From the NCBI GenBank assembly GCA_949288735.1, contig CASELE010000023.1:1-64000 (forward strand): 64,000 bases of DNA. The letters run 5' to 3'. This stretch comes from an uncultured Alistipes sp. GTDB taxonomy: Bacteria > Bacteroidota > Bacteroidia > Bacteroidales > Rikenellaceae. Below the pieces are notes generated by a model that did not search any database, had not been told where the DNA came from, and saw only the letters and a program-made list of their open reading frames with translations. Positions 1 to 8,198 of this stretch are shown here, one piece after another; the first letter of the stretch is position 1; each line of letters begins with the position of its first letter. The position numbers and the translations under genes were made by a program.

Positions 1-39
1 GACCGATCAGGTCCGCCCGCCCGTCTCTTGTAGCCCGGT

Positions 40-1197
40 CTACTCGATGCGCCGAAAGTAGACCGTTTCGCGGTCGTCGGGCGCGAGTACTTCGGGATGG
101 AAGAGCGCTACCAGGTCGTGCAGCACGATATCGGGACGCACGGCGCCCGACTCCCAGTAGTCGTTGCCGCCGGCGGCGTTCGTCCGGCGGTCGCTGTCGT
201 AGACGGCGCCCCGTCGCACGCAGGGCAGGTCGGCAAACTTGGGCAGGCGGCTCCGCAGTTCGTCGAGCGAGGCGAATCCTCCGGCATTGAGCCAGATATC
301 CGCTCCGCGGGCGAGCAGGTATGCCTCCTCGATATCGACGGGCAGCGAACGGTTCGAGTCGTTGCCCGTGTAGACGTACTCGCCGCCTGCGTCGGCGATG
401 AGCCGGGCGACGTAGCTGCGGGTCGAGGCCATGAACCAGGTGTCGCCGTAGGGGGCGTTGAGCATGATGCGCGGTCGCGGCGTTGCGGATGCCGCGGCGG
501 CGGCACGCAGCGCTTCGTAACGTTCGGGCAGGGGCGCGAAGGCCTGTTCACCCTCGGGCCGCAGGTCGAGCAGTTCGGCCACGGCGACCATCCATTCGGC
601 CTTGCCGAGGGGCGACTCTTCGAGATATTCGCCGATGTATACGAAGGGTATGCCCAGTTCGAGGAGTTTGGGCTCCATCGTGCTGGCTCCCGTGAGTCCG
701 AAGAGCAGCACGAGGTCGGGCCGCAGCGCCACGAGCCTTTCGTAGTCGATATTCCCTTCGTAGCCCACCTCGCCGATACGGTCGCGGTGTGCCGCGAGAT
801 GCGGGTTCCAGAGCGCCTCGACCCCCGAAAGTCCGACGACGCGTCCGGCGGCGCCCACGGCGTCGAGCAGAGCCACATGGGTCGATGACATGCAGACGAG
901 CCGCTGCGGCCCCGCCTCGATCCTCTGGCCGTCGAATCCGTCGGGCGGAAGTTCGCCGTTACGGGCGATGAAGAGCAGCTTCGCCTCGCCGTCGGACCCC
1001 TGCCACGGGGAGGTCGTGCGCAGCAGGGTGCTGCGCCTCCCTTCGGCGCCGAGTATTTCGAACCCTTCGGCGTAGCGGGGTGTGTAGAGGGCGATGTCGA
1101 AGGCGTCGAGCGACGCCGTGGTCCGCGGTCCGCATGCGCAGGTTCCCGTGAGGAGCGCGGCGGCGGTCGCGAGCAGTGCGGAGAATCGTCGTATCAT
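40..1197 (-). CDS. ABC-type substrate-binding lipoprotein, BtuF/FecB family
   Basis: 385 aa. The family binds cobalamin, ferric siderophores or haem outside the inner membrane and delivers them to an ABC permease. The N-terminus is a lipoprotein-type signal with a hydrophobic stretch at 5-17 and Cys20/Cys22, followed by a leader of about 75 residues. The helical-backbone type III binding-protein fold starts near residue 97 (LVCMSSTHVALLDAVGA). The frame is open 43 codons further upstream, but the ATG at 1197 directly precedes the signal peptide, so it was chosen. No permease or ATPase lies in the window; partners may lie left of base 1. No B12-box is visible upstream, so the ligand is left open. 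Confidence 0.82.
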   Translation of the reverse strand: MIRRFSALLATAAALLTGTCACGPRTTASLDAFDIALYTPRYAEGFEILGAEGRRSTLLRTTSPWQGSDGEAKLLFIARNGELPPDGFDGQRIEAGPQRLVCMSSTHVALLDAVGAAGRVVGLSGVEALWNPHLAAHRDRIGEVGYEGNIDYERLVALRPDLVLLFGLTGASTMEPKLLELGIPFVYIGEYLEESPLGKAEWMVAVAELLDLRPEGEQAFAPLPERYEALRAAAAASATPRPRIMLNAPYGDTWFMASTRSYVARLIADAGGEYVYTGNDSNRSLPVDIEEAYLLARGADIWLNAGGFASLDELRSRLPKFADLPCVRRGAVYDSDRRTNAAGGNDYWESGAVRPDIVLHDLVALFHPEVLAPDDRETVYFRRIE

Positions 1198-1324
1198 CGG
1201 TTCGGTCTTTGGCGACTGCGGTCCGGCGGTGACGGTCCGGCGGTCGATGGTCGATAACGGGGCAGGCCTTCCGGAGCGGAGAGTTCGGTCCCTCCGGGGA
1301 GATTGCGGCGCCTGCGGCAGGCAC

Positions 1325-1428
1325 AAAAAAATGGGAAAGCTACTTATATCGCACCGCTACGACCGCATACCCTTGCTCGATTCCTCGCCTGGGGGGTTCT
1401 GCGGGAGCTGGTCGTATAAGACTTTCCC
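1325..1428 (-). ncRNA. ffs: bacterial small signal recognition particle RNA (4.5S type)
   Basis: The minus strand carries the SRP domain IV signature: CCCAGGCGA, the GGAA tetraloop, then TCGAGCAAGGG (about 1355-1397). This gives the CAGG/AGCA internal loops recognised by Ffh. The ends pair as GGGAAAG (from 1428) with CTTTCCC (to 1333), and CTTATA pairs with TATAAG, closing a hairpin of about 96 nt. An A and seven T follow (1332-1325), serving as terminator. A promoter sits directly upstream. The protein partner Ffh is encoded at 25567-26907. The fold was derived by eye, and the exact ends are uncertain by a few bases. Confidence 0.9.
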
Positions 1429-1432
1429 GCGA

Positions 1433-1463
1433 CAAAGGTAGGAATTTTTCGTTTCACGGCAAA
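1433..1463 (-). promoter_or_regulatory. Bacteroidetes-type promoter of the SRP RNA
   Basis: Read on the minus strand: TTTG (1463-1460), 19 nt, then TACCTTTG (1440-1433), matching TTTG/TAnnTTTG. The predicted start about 5 nt downstream coincides with the first paired G of the SRP RNA at 1428. Confidence 0.8.
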
Positions 1464-1552
1464 TCTTCCGCCTCTTTTTTTTGTACGCTCTCCGCCTCCC
1501 TTTCTTGTCTGTCGGGGACTTTGCGTCCGGAGCCGGGTCGTGCGGGCGCGGA

Positions 1553-1584
1553 TTTGCATGGCGCGCGAAAGTTCCGTACATTTG
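1553..1584 (+). promoter_or_regulatory. promoter of mltG
   Basis: TTTG at 1553-1556, 20 nt spacer, TACATTTG at 1577-1584. The predicted start near 1590 excludes the upstream in-frame start at 1521 and supports the ATG at 1611. Confidence 0.78.
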
Positions 1585-1610
1585 CGCGGCGGACACGGAA
1601 CGGGTGCCGC

Positions 1611-2654
1611 ATGAAAATGATACGGATGATGCGGATGACGCACAGAGCCAGGCGCCTCCTGGCATGGATGCTCGTGCTGGCCGCGGCGGTCGCGGCTGCC
1701 GCCCTCGTCGTGCGGCAGCAGTTCCTCGGCAATGCGGTACGTGCCGAACGGTCGCTCTATGTGAGCGGCGATACCGGTTACGCGGCCCTGTGCGACTCGC
1801 TCGCTCCCGTGCTGCGTCACCGCGGCGCCTTCCGGCTCTATGCGCGGCGGCTCGGGCTCGAACAGGGCGTCCGTCCCGGCCACTACCTGCTGAGACCCGG
1901 CATGAGCGTCGTCGAGGTGGTACGTACGGTGAAGCTGGGACTCCAGACCCCGGTGCGCGTGACGCTTCACGGTGCCCGTACGCGCGCCCAGCTCGCCGCG
2001 AAGCTCTCGCGGCAGCTCGAAGCCGACTCGGCGGCCTGGATGGCGGCCTTCACCTCGCCCGGGCTGGCGCGCGAGGCGGGCTTCGACAGCCTCACGCTCT
2101 TTTCGATGTTCCTGCCGAACACCTACGAATTCTACTGGACGGTGTCGCCCCGCGACTTCGTGCTCCGCATGCGGCGCGAGTACGACCGATTCTGGACTCC
2201 GGAGCGCGACGCGAAGTGCCGGCGCATCGGATTGAGCCGTCTCGAGGTGACGACCCTCGCCTCGATCGTGGCCGAGGAGACGCGCCGTACGGACGAGATG
2301 CCCCGTATCGCGGGGGTCTACATGAACCGGCTGCGGCGCGGCATGCCGCTGCAGGCCGACCCCACGGTGAAGTATGCGCTGCAGGATTTCGCCCTGCGCC
2401 GTATCCTGCACCGCCACCTGAAGTATCCGTCGCCCTACAACACCTATCTCCACCGCGGACTGCCGCCGTCGCCCATCTGCATGCCGCCGCTTGCGGCCGT
2501 CGATGCGGTGCTCGACTACGAGCGGCACGACTATCTTTTCTTCTGCGCCCGCCCCTCCTTCGACGGTTACCACGATTTCGCCCGCACCTACGGCGAGCAC
2601 CTGCGTAACGCGAGGGCCTACAGCGCCGAGCTGAACAGGCGCAACATCAGATAA
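1611..2654 (+). CDS. mltG: endolytic murein transglycosylase MltG (YceG-like)
   Basis: 347 aa. MltG is an inner-membrane lytic transglycosylase that cuts nascent peptidoglycan strands and so limits glycan length. One N-terminal membrane helix (about 17-36) is followed by a LysM-like region and the YceG catalytic domain. The hallmark segment is LASIVAEET (216-224, with the conserved glutamates E222/E223), then IAGVYMNRL and LQADPTVKYAL. Length and layout are typical. The start is fixed by the promoter and the ATG just before the basic N-terminus and membrane helix. It is followed after 20 nt by the tsaC-like gene. Confidence 0.93.
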   Translation: MKMIRMMRMTHRARRLLAWMLVLAAAVAAAALVVRQQFLGNAVRAERSLYVSGDTGYAALCDSLAPVLRHRGAFRLYARRLGLEQGVRPGHYLLRPGMSVVEVVRTVKLGLQTPVRVTLHGARTRAQLAAKLSRQLEADSAAWMAAFTSPGLAREAGFDSLTLFSMFLPNTYEFYWTVSPRDFVLRMRREYDRFWTPERDAKCRRIGLSRLEVTTLASIVAEETRRTDEMPRIAGVYMNRLRRGMPLQADPTVKYALQDFALRRILHRHLKYPSPYNTYLHRGLPPSPICMPPLAAVDAVLDYERHDYLFFCARPSFDGYHDFARTYGEHLRNARAYSAELNRRNIR

Positions 2655-2661
2655 AATTTCG

Positions 2662-2669
2662 TATATTTG
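2662..2669 (+). promoter_or_regulatory. -7 element before the TsaC-like gene (possibly leaderless)
   Basis: TATATTTG ends only 5 nt before the ATG at 2675, so a transcript from this element would begin at or next to the start codon. No TTTG is found at the usual -33 distance. Confidence 0.5.
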
Positions 2670-2674
2670 CCCGC

Positions 2675-3274
2675 ATGTTGATCAGACTCTACGCAGAGAA
2701 CCCTTCGGAGCGTGACCTGGCGCGAGTGACGGCGGCGCTCGACGACGACGGCATCGTCGTCTACCCGACCGACAGCGTCTATGCCTTCGGCTGTTCGATC
2801 CGTTCGCCGCGGGCCATCGAGCGGATGCGCCGCATCAAGGGCAAGCGCGAGACCACCTTCTCGGTCGTCTTCCGCGATCTGGCACAGGCGGCCGAGTACT
2901 GCCGCGTGGACAATGCCGCCTTCCGGGTGCTGAAACGCAATCTGCCCGGACCTTTCACCTTCATCCTGCCCGTTTCGTCGCGCATGCCCGACAAGGCCTT
3001 CGAACGGCGCAGGACCATCGGTGTGCGGATTCCGGACAATGCCATACCGCGTGCCATCGTCGAGGCGTTGGGCGCCCCGCTGCTCACCACCTCGGTGCAC
3101 GATGACGACGAGACCGAATACATGACCGACCCCGGGCTGATCGAGGAGCGATGCGGCGCCGACGTGGCGCTGGTGGTCGACGGAGGTCCCGGCAGCGTGG
3201 TGCCCACGACGGTCGTCGACCTCACGGGCGATGAGCCGGTGGTGCTCCGTGAAGGCGCGGGAGAACTGCGATAG
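2675..3274 (+). CDS. threonylcarbamoyl-AMP synthase (TsaC/Sua5/YwlC family)
   Basis: 199 aa. This family makes L-threonylcarbamoyl-AMP from threonine, bicarbonate and ATP, the first step of t6A formation at tRNA position 37. The YrdC fold covers the whole protein: GIVVYPTDSVYAFGC near residue 26, then the RIKGKR nucleotide-binding lysine/arginine patch, TIGVRIPDN, and a PLLTTSVH serine segment. There is no Sua5 C-terminal domain, so it is the short type. The ATG at 2675 lies 5 nt after a consensus -7 box. Cytoplasmic. Confidence 0.9.
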   Translation: MLIRLYAENPSERDLARVTAALDDDGIVVYPTDSVYAFGCSIRSPRAIERMRRIKGKRETTFSVVFRDLAQAAEYCRVDNAAFRVLKRNLPGPFTFILPVSSRMPDKAFERRRTIGVRIPDNAIPRAIVEALGAPLLTTSVHDDDETEYMTDPGLIEERCGADVALVVDGGPGSVVPTTVVDLTGDEPVVLREGAGELR

Positions 3275-3314
3275 GCCGACCGACAGATACGTAACAGATA
3301 CAACAAACGATACG

Positions 3315-3863
3315 ATGAATCATAGCATCTGGAACGACGCCGCGAAGTACGGCACGATCATGGGCCTGTGCGCCATTGCTTTCCGTGTGGCAGCGATATT
3401 CATGCCTCAGGGTCTTCTTTCGCTGCTGATCTCGTTTCTCTCGCTGGCGCTCTTCGTCACGCTGCTCTTCTTCTTCACGCGACTGCGTGCGGTGCGCCGG
3501 GGCGGTTACACCTACGGGCAGTGCCTGAAGTTCATTCTCTGCATGATGCTCTTCACGGGCATGCTCGAGGGCGCCTATCAGATCGTGGCCACCCACTGGC
3601 TCTTCGCGGCGCACTACCGCGAGTCGCTTGACGCGACCTTTTCGGTGCTGGCCAACTCGGGACTCTATACCGATTCGATGCTGAACGAGACCTTCGCCGC
3701 GGTCCGCCGCATGATGATGTCGCCCTTCTATCTGCTTCTGAGCAGCATGGTGACCTCGGTCGTTTCGGGCCTCTTCTTCGGTCTCGTCATTGCGGCGGCC
3801 ATCCGGCGCGACCCCGACCCCTTCGCCGGCAAGAACGATACGAACGACGATACAACCCGCTGA
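3315..3863 (+). CDS. DUF4199 family membrane protein
   Basis: 182 aa, function unknown. It has about four hydrophobic segments: 12-30 and 33-55, one after the basic YTYGQCLKF loop, and a C-terminal one near 145-168. A charged tail (DPDPFAGKND...) follows. The order of helices and the YTYGQ loop fit DUF4199, a Bacteroidetes inner-membrane family often found before a GT2 glycosyltransferase, as here. The ATG at 3315 was preferred to an upstream in-frame start at 3231 that would overlap the tsaC-like gene. The next gene starts 3 nt after its stop. Confidence 0.78.
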   Translation: MNHSIWNDAAKYGTIMGLCAIAFRVAAIFMPQGLLSLLISFLSLALFVTLLFFFTRLRAVRRGGYTYGQCLKFILCMMLFTGMLEGAYQIVATHWLFAAHYRESLDATFSVLANSGLYTDSMLNETFAAVRRMMMSPFYLLLSSMVTSVVSGLFFGLVIAAAIRRDPDPFAGKNDTNDDTTR

Positions 3864-3866
3864 TCC

Positions 3867-4829
3867 ATGACCGAAGCACCCGACATATCGGTTGTCGTGC
3901 CGCTCTACGACGAGGCCGAATCGCTGCCCGAACTCACGGAGTGGATCGACCGTGTGGCCCGTACGCACGGCCTCTCCTACGAACTCATTATGGTCGACGA
4001 CGGTTCGGACGACGATTCGTGGCGGGTGATCGAGAGCCTCAGAGAGCGTTATCCGGTGTTGCGGGCCATCGGCTTTTCGCGCAACTACGGCAAGTCGGCC
4101 GCCCTCTACTGCGGCTTCGCGGCAGCGCGCGGCGAGGTGGTCATTACGATGGATGCCGACCTGCAGGACTCTCCCGACGAGATTCCCGAACTGCGGCGCA
4201 TGATTCTCGAAGAGGGCTACGACCTCGTCTCGGGGTGGAAGCGGCAGCGTCACGATCCCGTCGGGAAACGCTGGCCCAGCAAGTTCTTCAACTGGACGGC
4301 GCGGTGGGTTTCGGGTATCCGGCTCCACGATTTCAACTGCGGACTGAAGGCCTACCGCCTCAAGGTGGTCAAGTCCATCGAGGTCTACGGTGAGATGCAC
4401 CGCTACATCCCCATCCTGGCCCGGCGTGCGGGATTCCGCCGCATCGGCGAGAAGGTGGTCGAGCACCGTGCCCGCAAGTACGGCCATTCGAAGTTCGGCA
4501 TCGAGCGCATGGTGAAGGGCTACCTCGACCTGATCACCGTCTCGTTCATGTCGCGTTTCAGCCGCTCGCCCATGTACTTCTTCGGCAGTCTCGGGACGCT
4601 GATGTTCCTCTTCGGCGGTGCCACGGCACTCTGGATCATCGTCCTGAAGCTCGTGCGCCAGGCCCGCGAACTGCCTCTGCGCGCCGTGACGGACCAGCCG
4701 CTCTTCTACCTGGCGCTGCTCGCCGTGGTGCTCGGCGTGCAGCTCTTCCTGGCGGGCTTCCTCGGCGAGATGATCTACCGGGGCTCGAGCGACCGCAACC
4801 GGTACCTCGTCGACCGGACCATCGACTGA
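3867..4829 (+). CDS. GT2 family glycosyltransferase, DPM1/GtrB/ArnC type
   Basis: 320 aa. The family transfers a sugar from a nucleotide donor to polyprenyl phosphate at the inner membrane. A GT-A domain begins with ISVVVPLYDEAESL (7-20), then VDDGSDDDS, the metal-binding DADLQDSP (96-103), and NCGLKAYR. Two C-terminal membrane helices (about 236-258 and 273-300) give the DPM1-like layout. The upstream DUF4199 and downstream DUF4293 genes are closely packed, suggesting one operon. The sugar and acceptor cannot be read from sequence. Confidence 0.88.
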   Translation: MTEAPDISVVVPLYDEAESLPELTEWIDRVARTHGLSYELIMVDDGSDDDSWRVIESLRERYPVLRAIGFSRNYGKSAALYCGFAAARGEVVITMDADLQDSPDEIPELRRMILEEGYDLVSGWKRQRHDPVGKRWPSKFFNWTARWVSGIRLHDFNCGLKAYRLKVVKSIEVYGEMHRYIPILARRAGFRRIGEKVVEHRARKYGHSKFGIERMVKGYLDLITVSFMSRFSRSPMYFFGSLGTLMFLFGGATALWIIVLKLVRQARELPLRAVTDQPLFYLALLAVVLGVQLFLAGFLGEMIYRGSSDRNRYLVDRTID

Positions 4830-4861
4830 TGAGCCGTAAGGCAGAATACAATCGCAAGAAG

Positions 4862-5311
4862 ATGATACAGCGAATCCAATCCCTCTACCTGCTTGTCGTG
4901 GCGGCGCTGATGGCCGTCACGCTTTTCGCGCCGCTGGCCTGGTTCGGCGTCGACGGCGAACAGCTGACGCTCCATGCCTTTTCGCTCGAATCCACCACGG
5001 GCGAAGCGGTGCGCACCCCCGTCTGGACGGGGTTGCTGCTCCTCGTTTCGTGCGTGCTGCCCCTGGTGATTCTCTTTCTCTACAAGCGCCGCATGGTGCA
5101 GCTGCGTCTCTGCGTGGTCGAACTGGTGCTGCTCGTCGGGTGTCTCGCGATGCTCGCCTTCGCCTATTTCTGGGGCCATGCCGAAGTACCCCGGCAGGGT
5201 ATGAAACCGGCCATAGCGCTGCCGTTGGTCTGCCTGGTATTCACGGCTTTGGCCGCCCGGGCCATCTTTCGCGACGAACTGCTCGTGCGGTCGGTCAACC
5301 GGATACGGTAG
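4862..5311 (+). CDS. DUF4293 family membrane protein
   Basis: 149 aa, function unknown. It starts MIQRIQSLYLL, the standard opening of DUF4293, and has four hydrophobic segments separated by a short periplasmic-type loop. An alternative ATG at 4829 overlaps the stop of the glycosyltransferase (ATGA) and would add 11 basic residues. I chose 4862 because it matches the family N-terminus; coupled translation from 4829 is possible. Last gene of the mltG-to-DUF4293 run. Confidence 0.75.
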   Translation: MIQRIQSLYLLVVAALMAVTLFAPLAWFGVDGEQLTLHAFSLESTTGEAVRTPVWTGLLLLVSCVLPLVILFLYKRRMVQLRLCVVELVLLVGCLAMLAFAYFWGHAEVPRQGMKPAIALPLVCLVFTALAARAIFRDELLVRSVNRIR

Positions 5312-5624
5312 CCGGCGTACGATTGCGTACGGAGGGCGGGGCAGCGATGCTCCGCCCTCTCCGTATGTCCGGCGTAACGTAAATTTCACGTGAAAAGAGG
5401 ACGTTCCGTTTGACGGGCTCGGAAATAAATACTACTTTTGCGTATCTTTCCTTGCCGTGCGCAGGAGACGCCGTATCACGAAAAAGAGGGAAAGAGATCA
5501 TGCAGAGCGAGAGAGCAGGCAGAGAACGGAATCATGGAGGGGCCCGGTCATCGGAGGGCCTCCGCGCGGGCCGGTTACGGCTGCCGGAACAGAAATCACA
5601 CATCCATCTCATATTTTTTGTCGT
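5312..5624 (+). other. intergenic region with hairpin, promoter and long leader
   Basis: It holds an imperfect hairpin (about 5328-5366, GGAGGGCGG against CCGCCCTCTCC) that may end the upstream operon. The promoter at 5409-5440 follows, then a leader of roughly 180 nt before the ATG at 5625. The leader can form a GGCCCG/CGGGCC stem near 5543-5572. No convincing ORF was seen. Confidence 0.6.
5409..5440 (+). promoter_or_regulatory. promoter of the nuclease/TonB locus
   Basis: TTTG at 5409-5412, 20 nt, TACTTTTG at 5433-5440. The predicted start near 5446 leaves an unusually long untranslated leader of about 180 nt. Confidence 0.75.
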
Positions 5625-8081
5625 ATGAAAAAGAATCCTTTCATCCAATGGTTGTTCGCAGCCCTGGCCGTCGCGACGGTCACCTTCACGGGCTGTAAGA
5701 ACGACGACGAGGAGCAGTTCGACATTCCGACACTCGAAGTGACTCCCACCGAGCTGTCGTTCGACGAGAACGGCGGTCCGAAGAGCTTCCAGATCAACAC
5801 GACCGGCACCTGGACCATCACCGGCGCCGAGGATCTGGAGTGGCTGGCCATCACCCCCGCGCTCGAGGGCACGGGCAATGCCGAGATTACCGTGACGCTC
5901 GACCAGTCGGCCACGGCCCGCGAGGCTGAGCTGACCGTCACCTGTTTCGGCGTATACTTCGGTATCGAGAAGGAGATCGATGCCCAGACGGTGCGTATCA
6001 CGCAGACCATCGGCGGCGAGGCTCCCTCGACCGAGGAGTTCTACTACAGCGACTTCGACGCCGCCCCTGCCGATAAGACCTATGGCGACAGCGGCGATCG
6101 CTGGCCCTATCTCGACCAGTTCGACGGCTGGCAGAACCATACCGGTACGGGCGCCGCGAATGTCGAGTACGACTATGAGGCGGCCAGCGCCCGCAACACC
6201 TCCAACTCCGACAGCAACTATTCGGACTACGAGGGTTCGGGCATGAACAACATCTTCTTCGGCAGCGATTCGCACTTCACCATCGGCAACATCGCCGTCA
6301 GCACGGTGAACCTCCGGCTCACCTTCGGTGCGGAGCGCTATCTGCAAGATGCGGACAATACCTTCGTGATCGAAGACTTCGACGTACAGCTGAGCGCCGA
6401 CGGCCAGAGCTGGTCCGACCCCGTCGCCTACAGCTTCCCGGCCGGTGCGAACACCAACGGCCGCTGGAACCTCGCGACGGCCGACTTCACCCTTCCGGAG
6501 GGTACCACGACCGTTTGGATCCGCTTCACGTCGGCTGTCGCCAGCGCACACCGCATCGACGACGTGCGTCTGACGGGCGGCGTCGGCGGCGATCTCGTCG
6601 AGTTCACGCAGGGCGGCGGAAGCGATACGCCCAGCGGCGAGTCCGTTGCCATCACCATCCCCGAAATCATCGCGATGCTCACCTCCGAGCAGACCGTACT
6701 CGACGAGACGAACGATCGCACGTTCGAGGCCGTGGTCGTGACCGACAAGGAGGGCGGCAACGTGAACGAAAACAACCTGCAGTTGATGACGCCGGGCGCC
6801 ACCGAAGCCGGCAACGGCATCACGCTCTACGGCAGCGGTGTCTCCAATCCCAAAGACGAGAGCTTCGACCTCGCCAAGGGCGACCGCGTGCGTGTGACGC
6901 TCAAGGCCGGCAAGGCCCGCATTGTCAACTACTCGGGCCTCTACGAGGTGACGGGCAGCAAGAACGAGGAGTGGGCAGTCATCGAAAAGCTCGGTTCGAA
7001 CGAGACCATCACCCCGATCGCCATCTCGGCCGACGAGCTCTCCGCATACCAGGGCATGGTCGTTACGCTGGCCGACATGACGGCTCCCGCCGCAAGTGCG
7101 CTCTGGAGCGAGGCCGATAAGTACGGGCAGCACACCTTCACCTCGGGCGGCAAGAGCGTGACGGTATTCGTACAGTCGAACATGCCCGGTCTGGTCGGCA
7201 CGCAGTTCAACGGCGGCGCGACGGGTTCGGTGACGGGTTATGCCACCGTCTACAGAGGCAACGGCCAGATCTGTCCGCAGCGTCCGGCCGACGTGGCGGC
7301 CTTCATGAGCCAGACTCCCGCCATCACGGTGAGCCCCGCGACGCTCAGCTTCATGGTCGAGGGCGGAAGCAGGACGGTAACGGTGACGAAGCTCAATGCC
7401 GACGATACCTATACGATCGAAGCCTCGGCCACGGGCGGCTTCTCCGCTTCGGTGAGCGGTACGACCGTCACGGTGACCGTCGGTGCCAATGCGACGCAGG
7501 GCCCCGTTACGGGAACCCTCACGGTGAGTCTGATGAAGGAGGGCGCCGCCGTCAGCACCCAGACCGTCTCGCTGAAGCAGGCGGCTCCGGTGTCGGGCAA
7601 CGTCGTTTCGCTGACGAAGGATGATATCGAGAATGCGGATCGTGTAAACGAGTACAGCAACTTTCAGGTCACGGCTGCCGACGGCAGCGTCTGGAGCGGT
7701 TTTGCCATGGGCTTCGGCGTAAGCAAAGAGGGCAATTTCATGCCGCTGCAGCTGGGCTGGAATATGGATACCTCCAAGAACGCCTCCAAGAGCTACCTGA
7801 AGGTACCCTCGCTCGCGTCGAATGCCACGCGTATATCCTTCGTAATCAACAGCAAGACCTCGGCCGAGAGAGGAAACAAGCTCGTTGTCCTGCCTGCTGA
7901 CTTCCAGTATACGGGCCAGGATGCGGCGGCGGTCGAGGCGGCCGCAATCGCAGTCAGCGACCCCTATACCGGTACTCCGGAGCTGGAGATTGACCTGAGC
8001 GGCAAGAACGTGAAGGACTTCATCGTCCGTGCCGTGGGCGGAGCCGTCTACATCGATTCGATTACCATCGAGTGCGAATAG
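5625..8081 (+). CDS. multidomain lipoprotein with BACON-like and DUF5689-like domains
   Basis: 818 aa. A lipoprotein signal (FTGCKNDDEE, Cys24) indicates outer-membrane anchoring with an acidic surface-export-like tail. Domains in order: BACON-like beta domain (about 36-125); a beta-rich jelly-roll-like region with an EEFYYSDFD start (about 140-320); a DUF5689-like OB-type region (about 335-560, ITIPEIIAML ... NNLQLMTPG); a second BACON-like repeat (about 565-655, ITVSPATLSFMVEGG); and a C-terminal beta domain ending IDSITIECE. No catalytic motif was recognised. DUF5689 also occurs in the last gene of this locus. The role is probably binding of an extracellular substrate; the context suggests nucleic acid, which is inference. 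Confidence 0.8.
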   Translation: MKKNPFIQWLFAALAVATVTFTGCKNDDEEQFDIPTLEVTPTELSFDENGGPKSFQINTTGTWTITGAEDLEWLAITPALEGTGNAEITVTLDQSATAREAELTVTCFGVYFGIEKEIDAQTVRITQTIGGEAPSTEEFYYSDFDAAPADKTYGDSGDRWPYLDQFDGWQNHTGTGAANVEYDYEAASARNTSNSDSNYSDYEGSGMNNIFFGSDSHFTIGNIAVSTVNLRLTFGAERYLQDADNTFVIEDFDVQLSADGQSWSDPVAYSFPAGANTNGRWNLATADFTLPEGTTTVWIRFTSAVASAHRIDDVRLTGGVGGDLVEFTQGGGSDTPSGESVAITIPEIIAMLTSEQTVLDETNDRTFEAVVVTDKEGGNVNENNLQLMTPGATEAGNGITLYGSGVSNPKDESFDLAKGDRVRVTLKAGKARIVNYSGLYEVTGSKNEEWAVIEKLGSNETITPIAISADELSAYQGMVVTLADMTAPAASALWSEADKYGQHTFTSGGKSVTVFVQSNMPGLVGTQFNGGATGSVTGYATVYRGNGQICPQRPADVAAFMSQTPAITVSPATLSFMVEGGSRTVTVTKLNADDTYTIEASATGGFSASVSGTTVTVTVGANATQGPVTGTLTVSLMKEGAAVSTQTVSLKQAAPVSGNVVSLTKDDIENADRVNEYSNFQVTAADGSVWSGFAMGFGVSKEGNFMPLQLGWNMDTSKNASKSYLKVPSLASNATRISFVINSKTSAERGNKLVVLPADFQYTGQDAAAVEAAAIAVSDPYTGTPELEIDLSGKNVKDFIVRAVGGAVYIDSITIECE

Positions 8082-8111
8082 TCTCCGCCGCCTTGTTTTG
8101 AACCGATGATC

Positions 8112-8150
8112 CATCCCCGGCGGGATCCGATTCCGCCGGGGATGCTTATC
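8112..8150 (+). terminator. hairpin terminator after the BACON lipoprotein gene
   Basis: A perfect 12-bp stem, CATCCCCGGCGG (8112-8123) with CCGCCGGGGATG (8133-8144), 9-nt loop, followed by CTTATC. It may reduce read-through into the nuclease genes. Confidence 0.65.
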
Positions 8151-8198
8151 ACCGGATAGATTTCGGATACACCAACACGCTAGTATTTCCGTTGCCCC

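Noticed and set aside
1198-1332. Cobalamin riboswitch before the BtuF-like gene
   Set aside because: No B12-box or conserved cobalamin core was found in the 135 nt upstream; the structured element further upstream is the SRP RNA.
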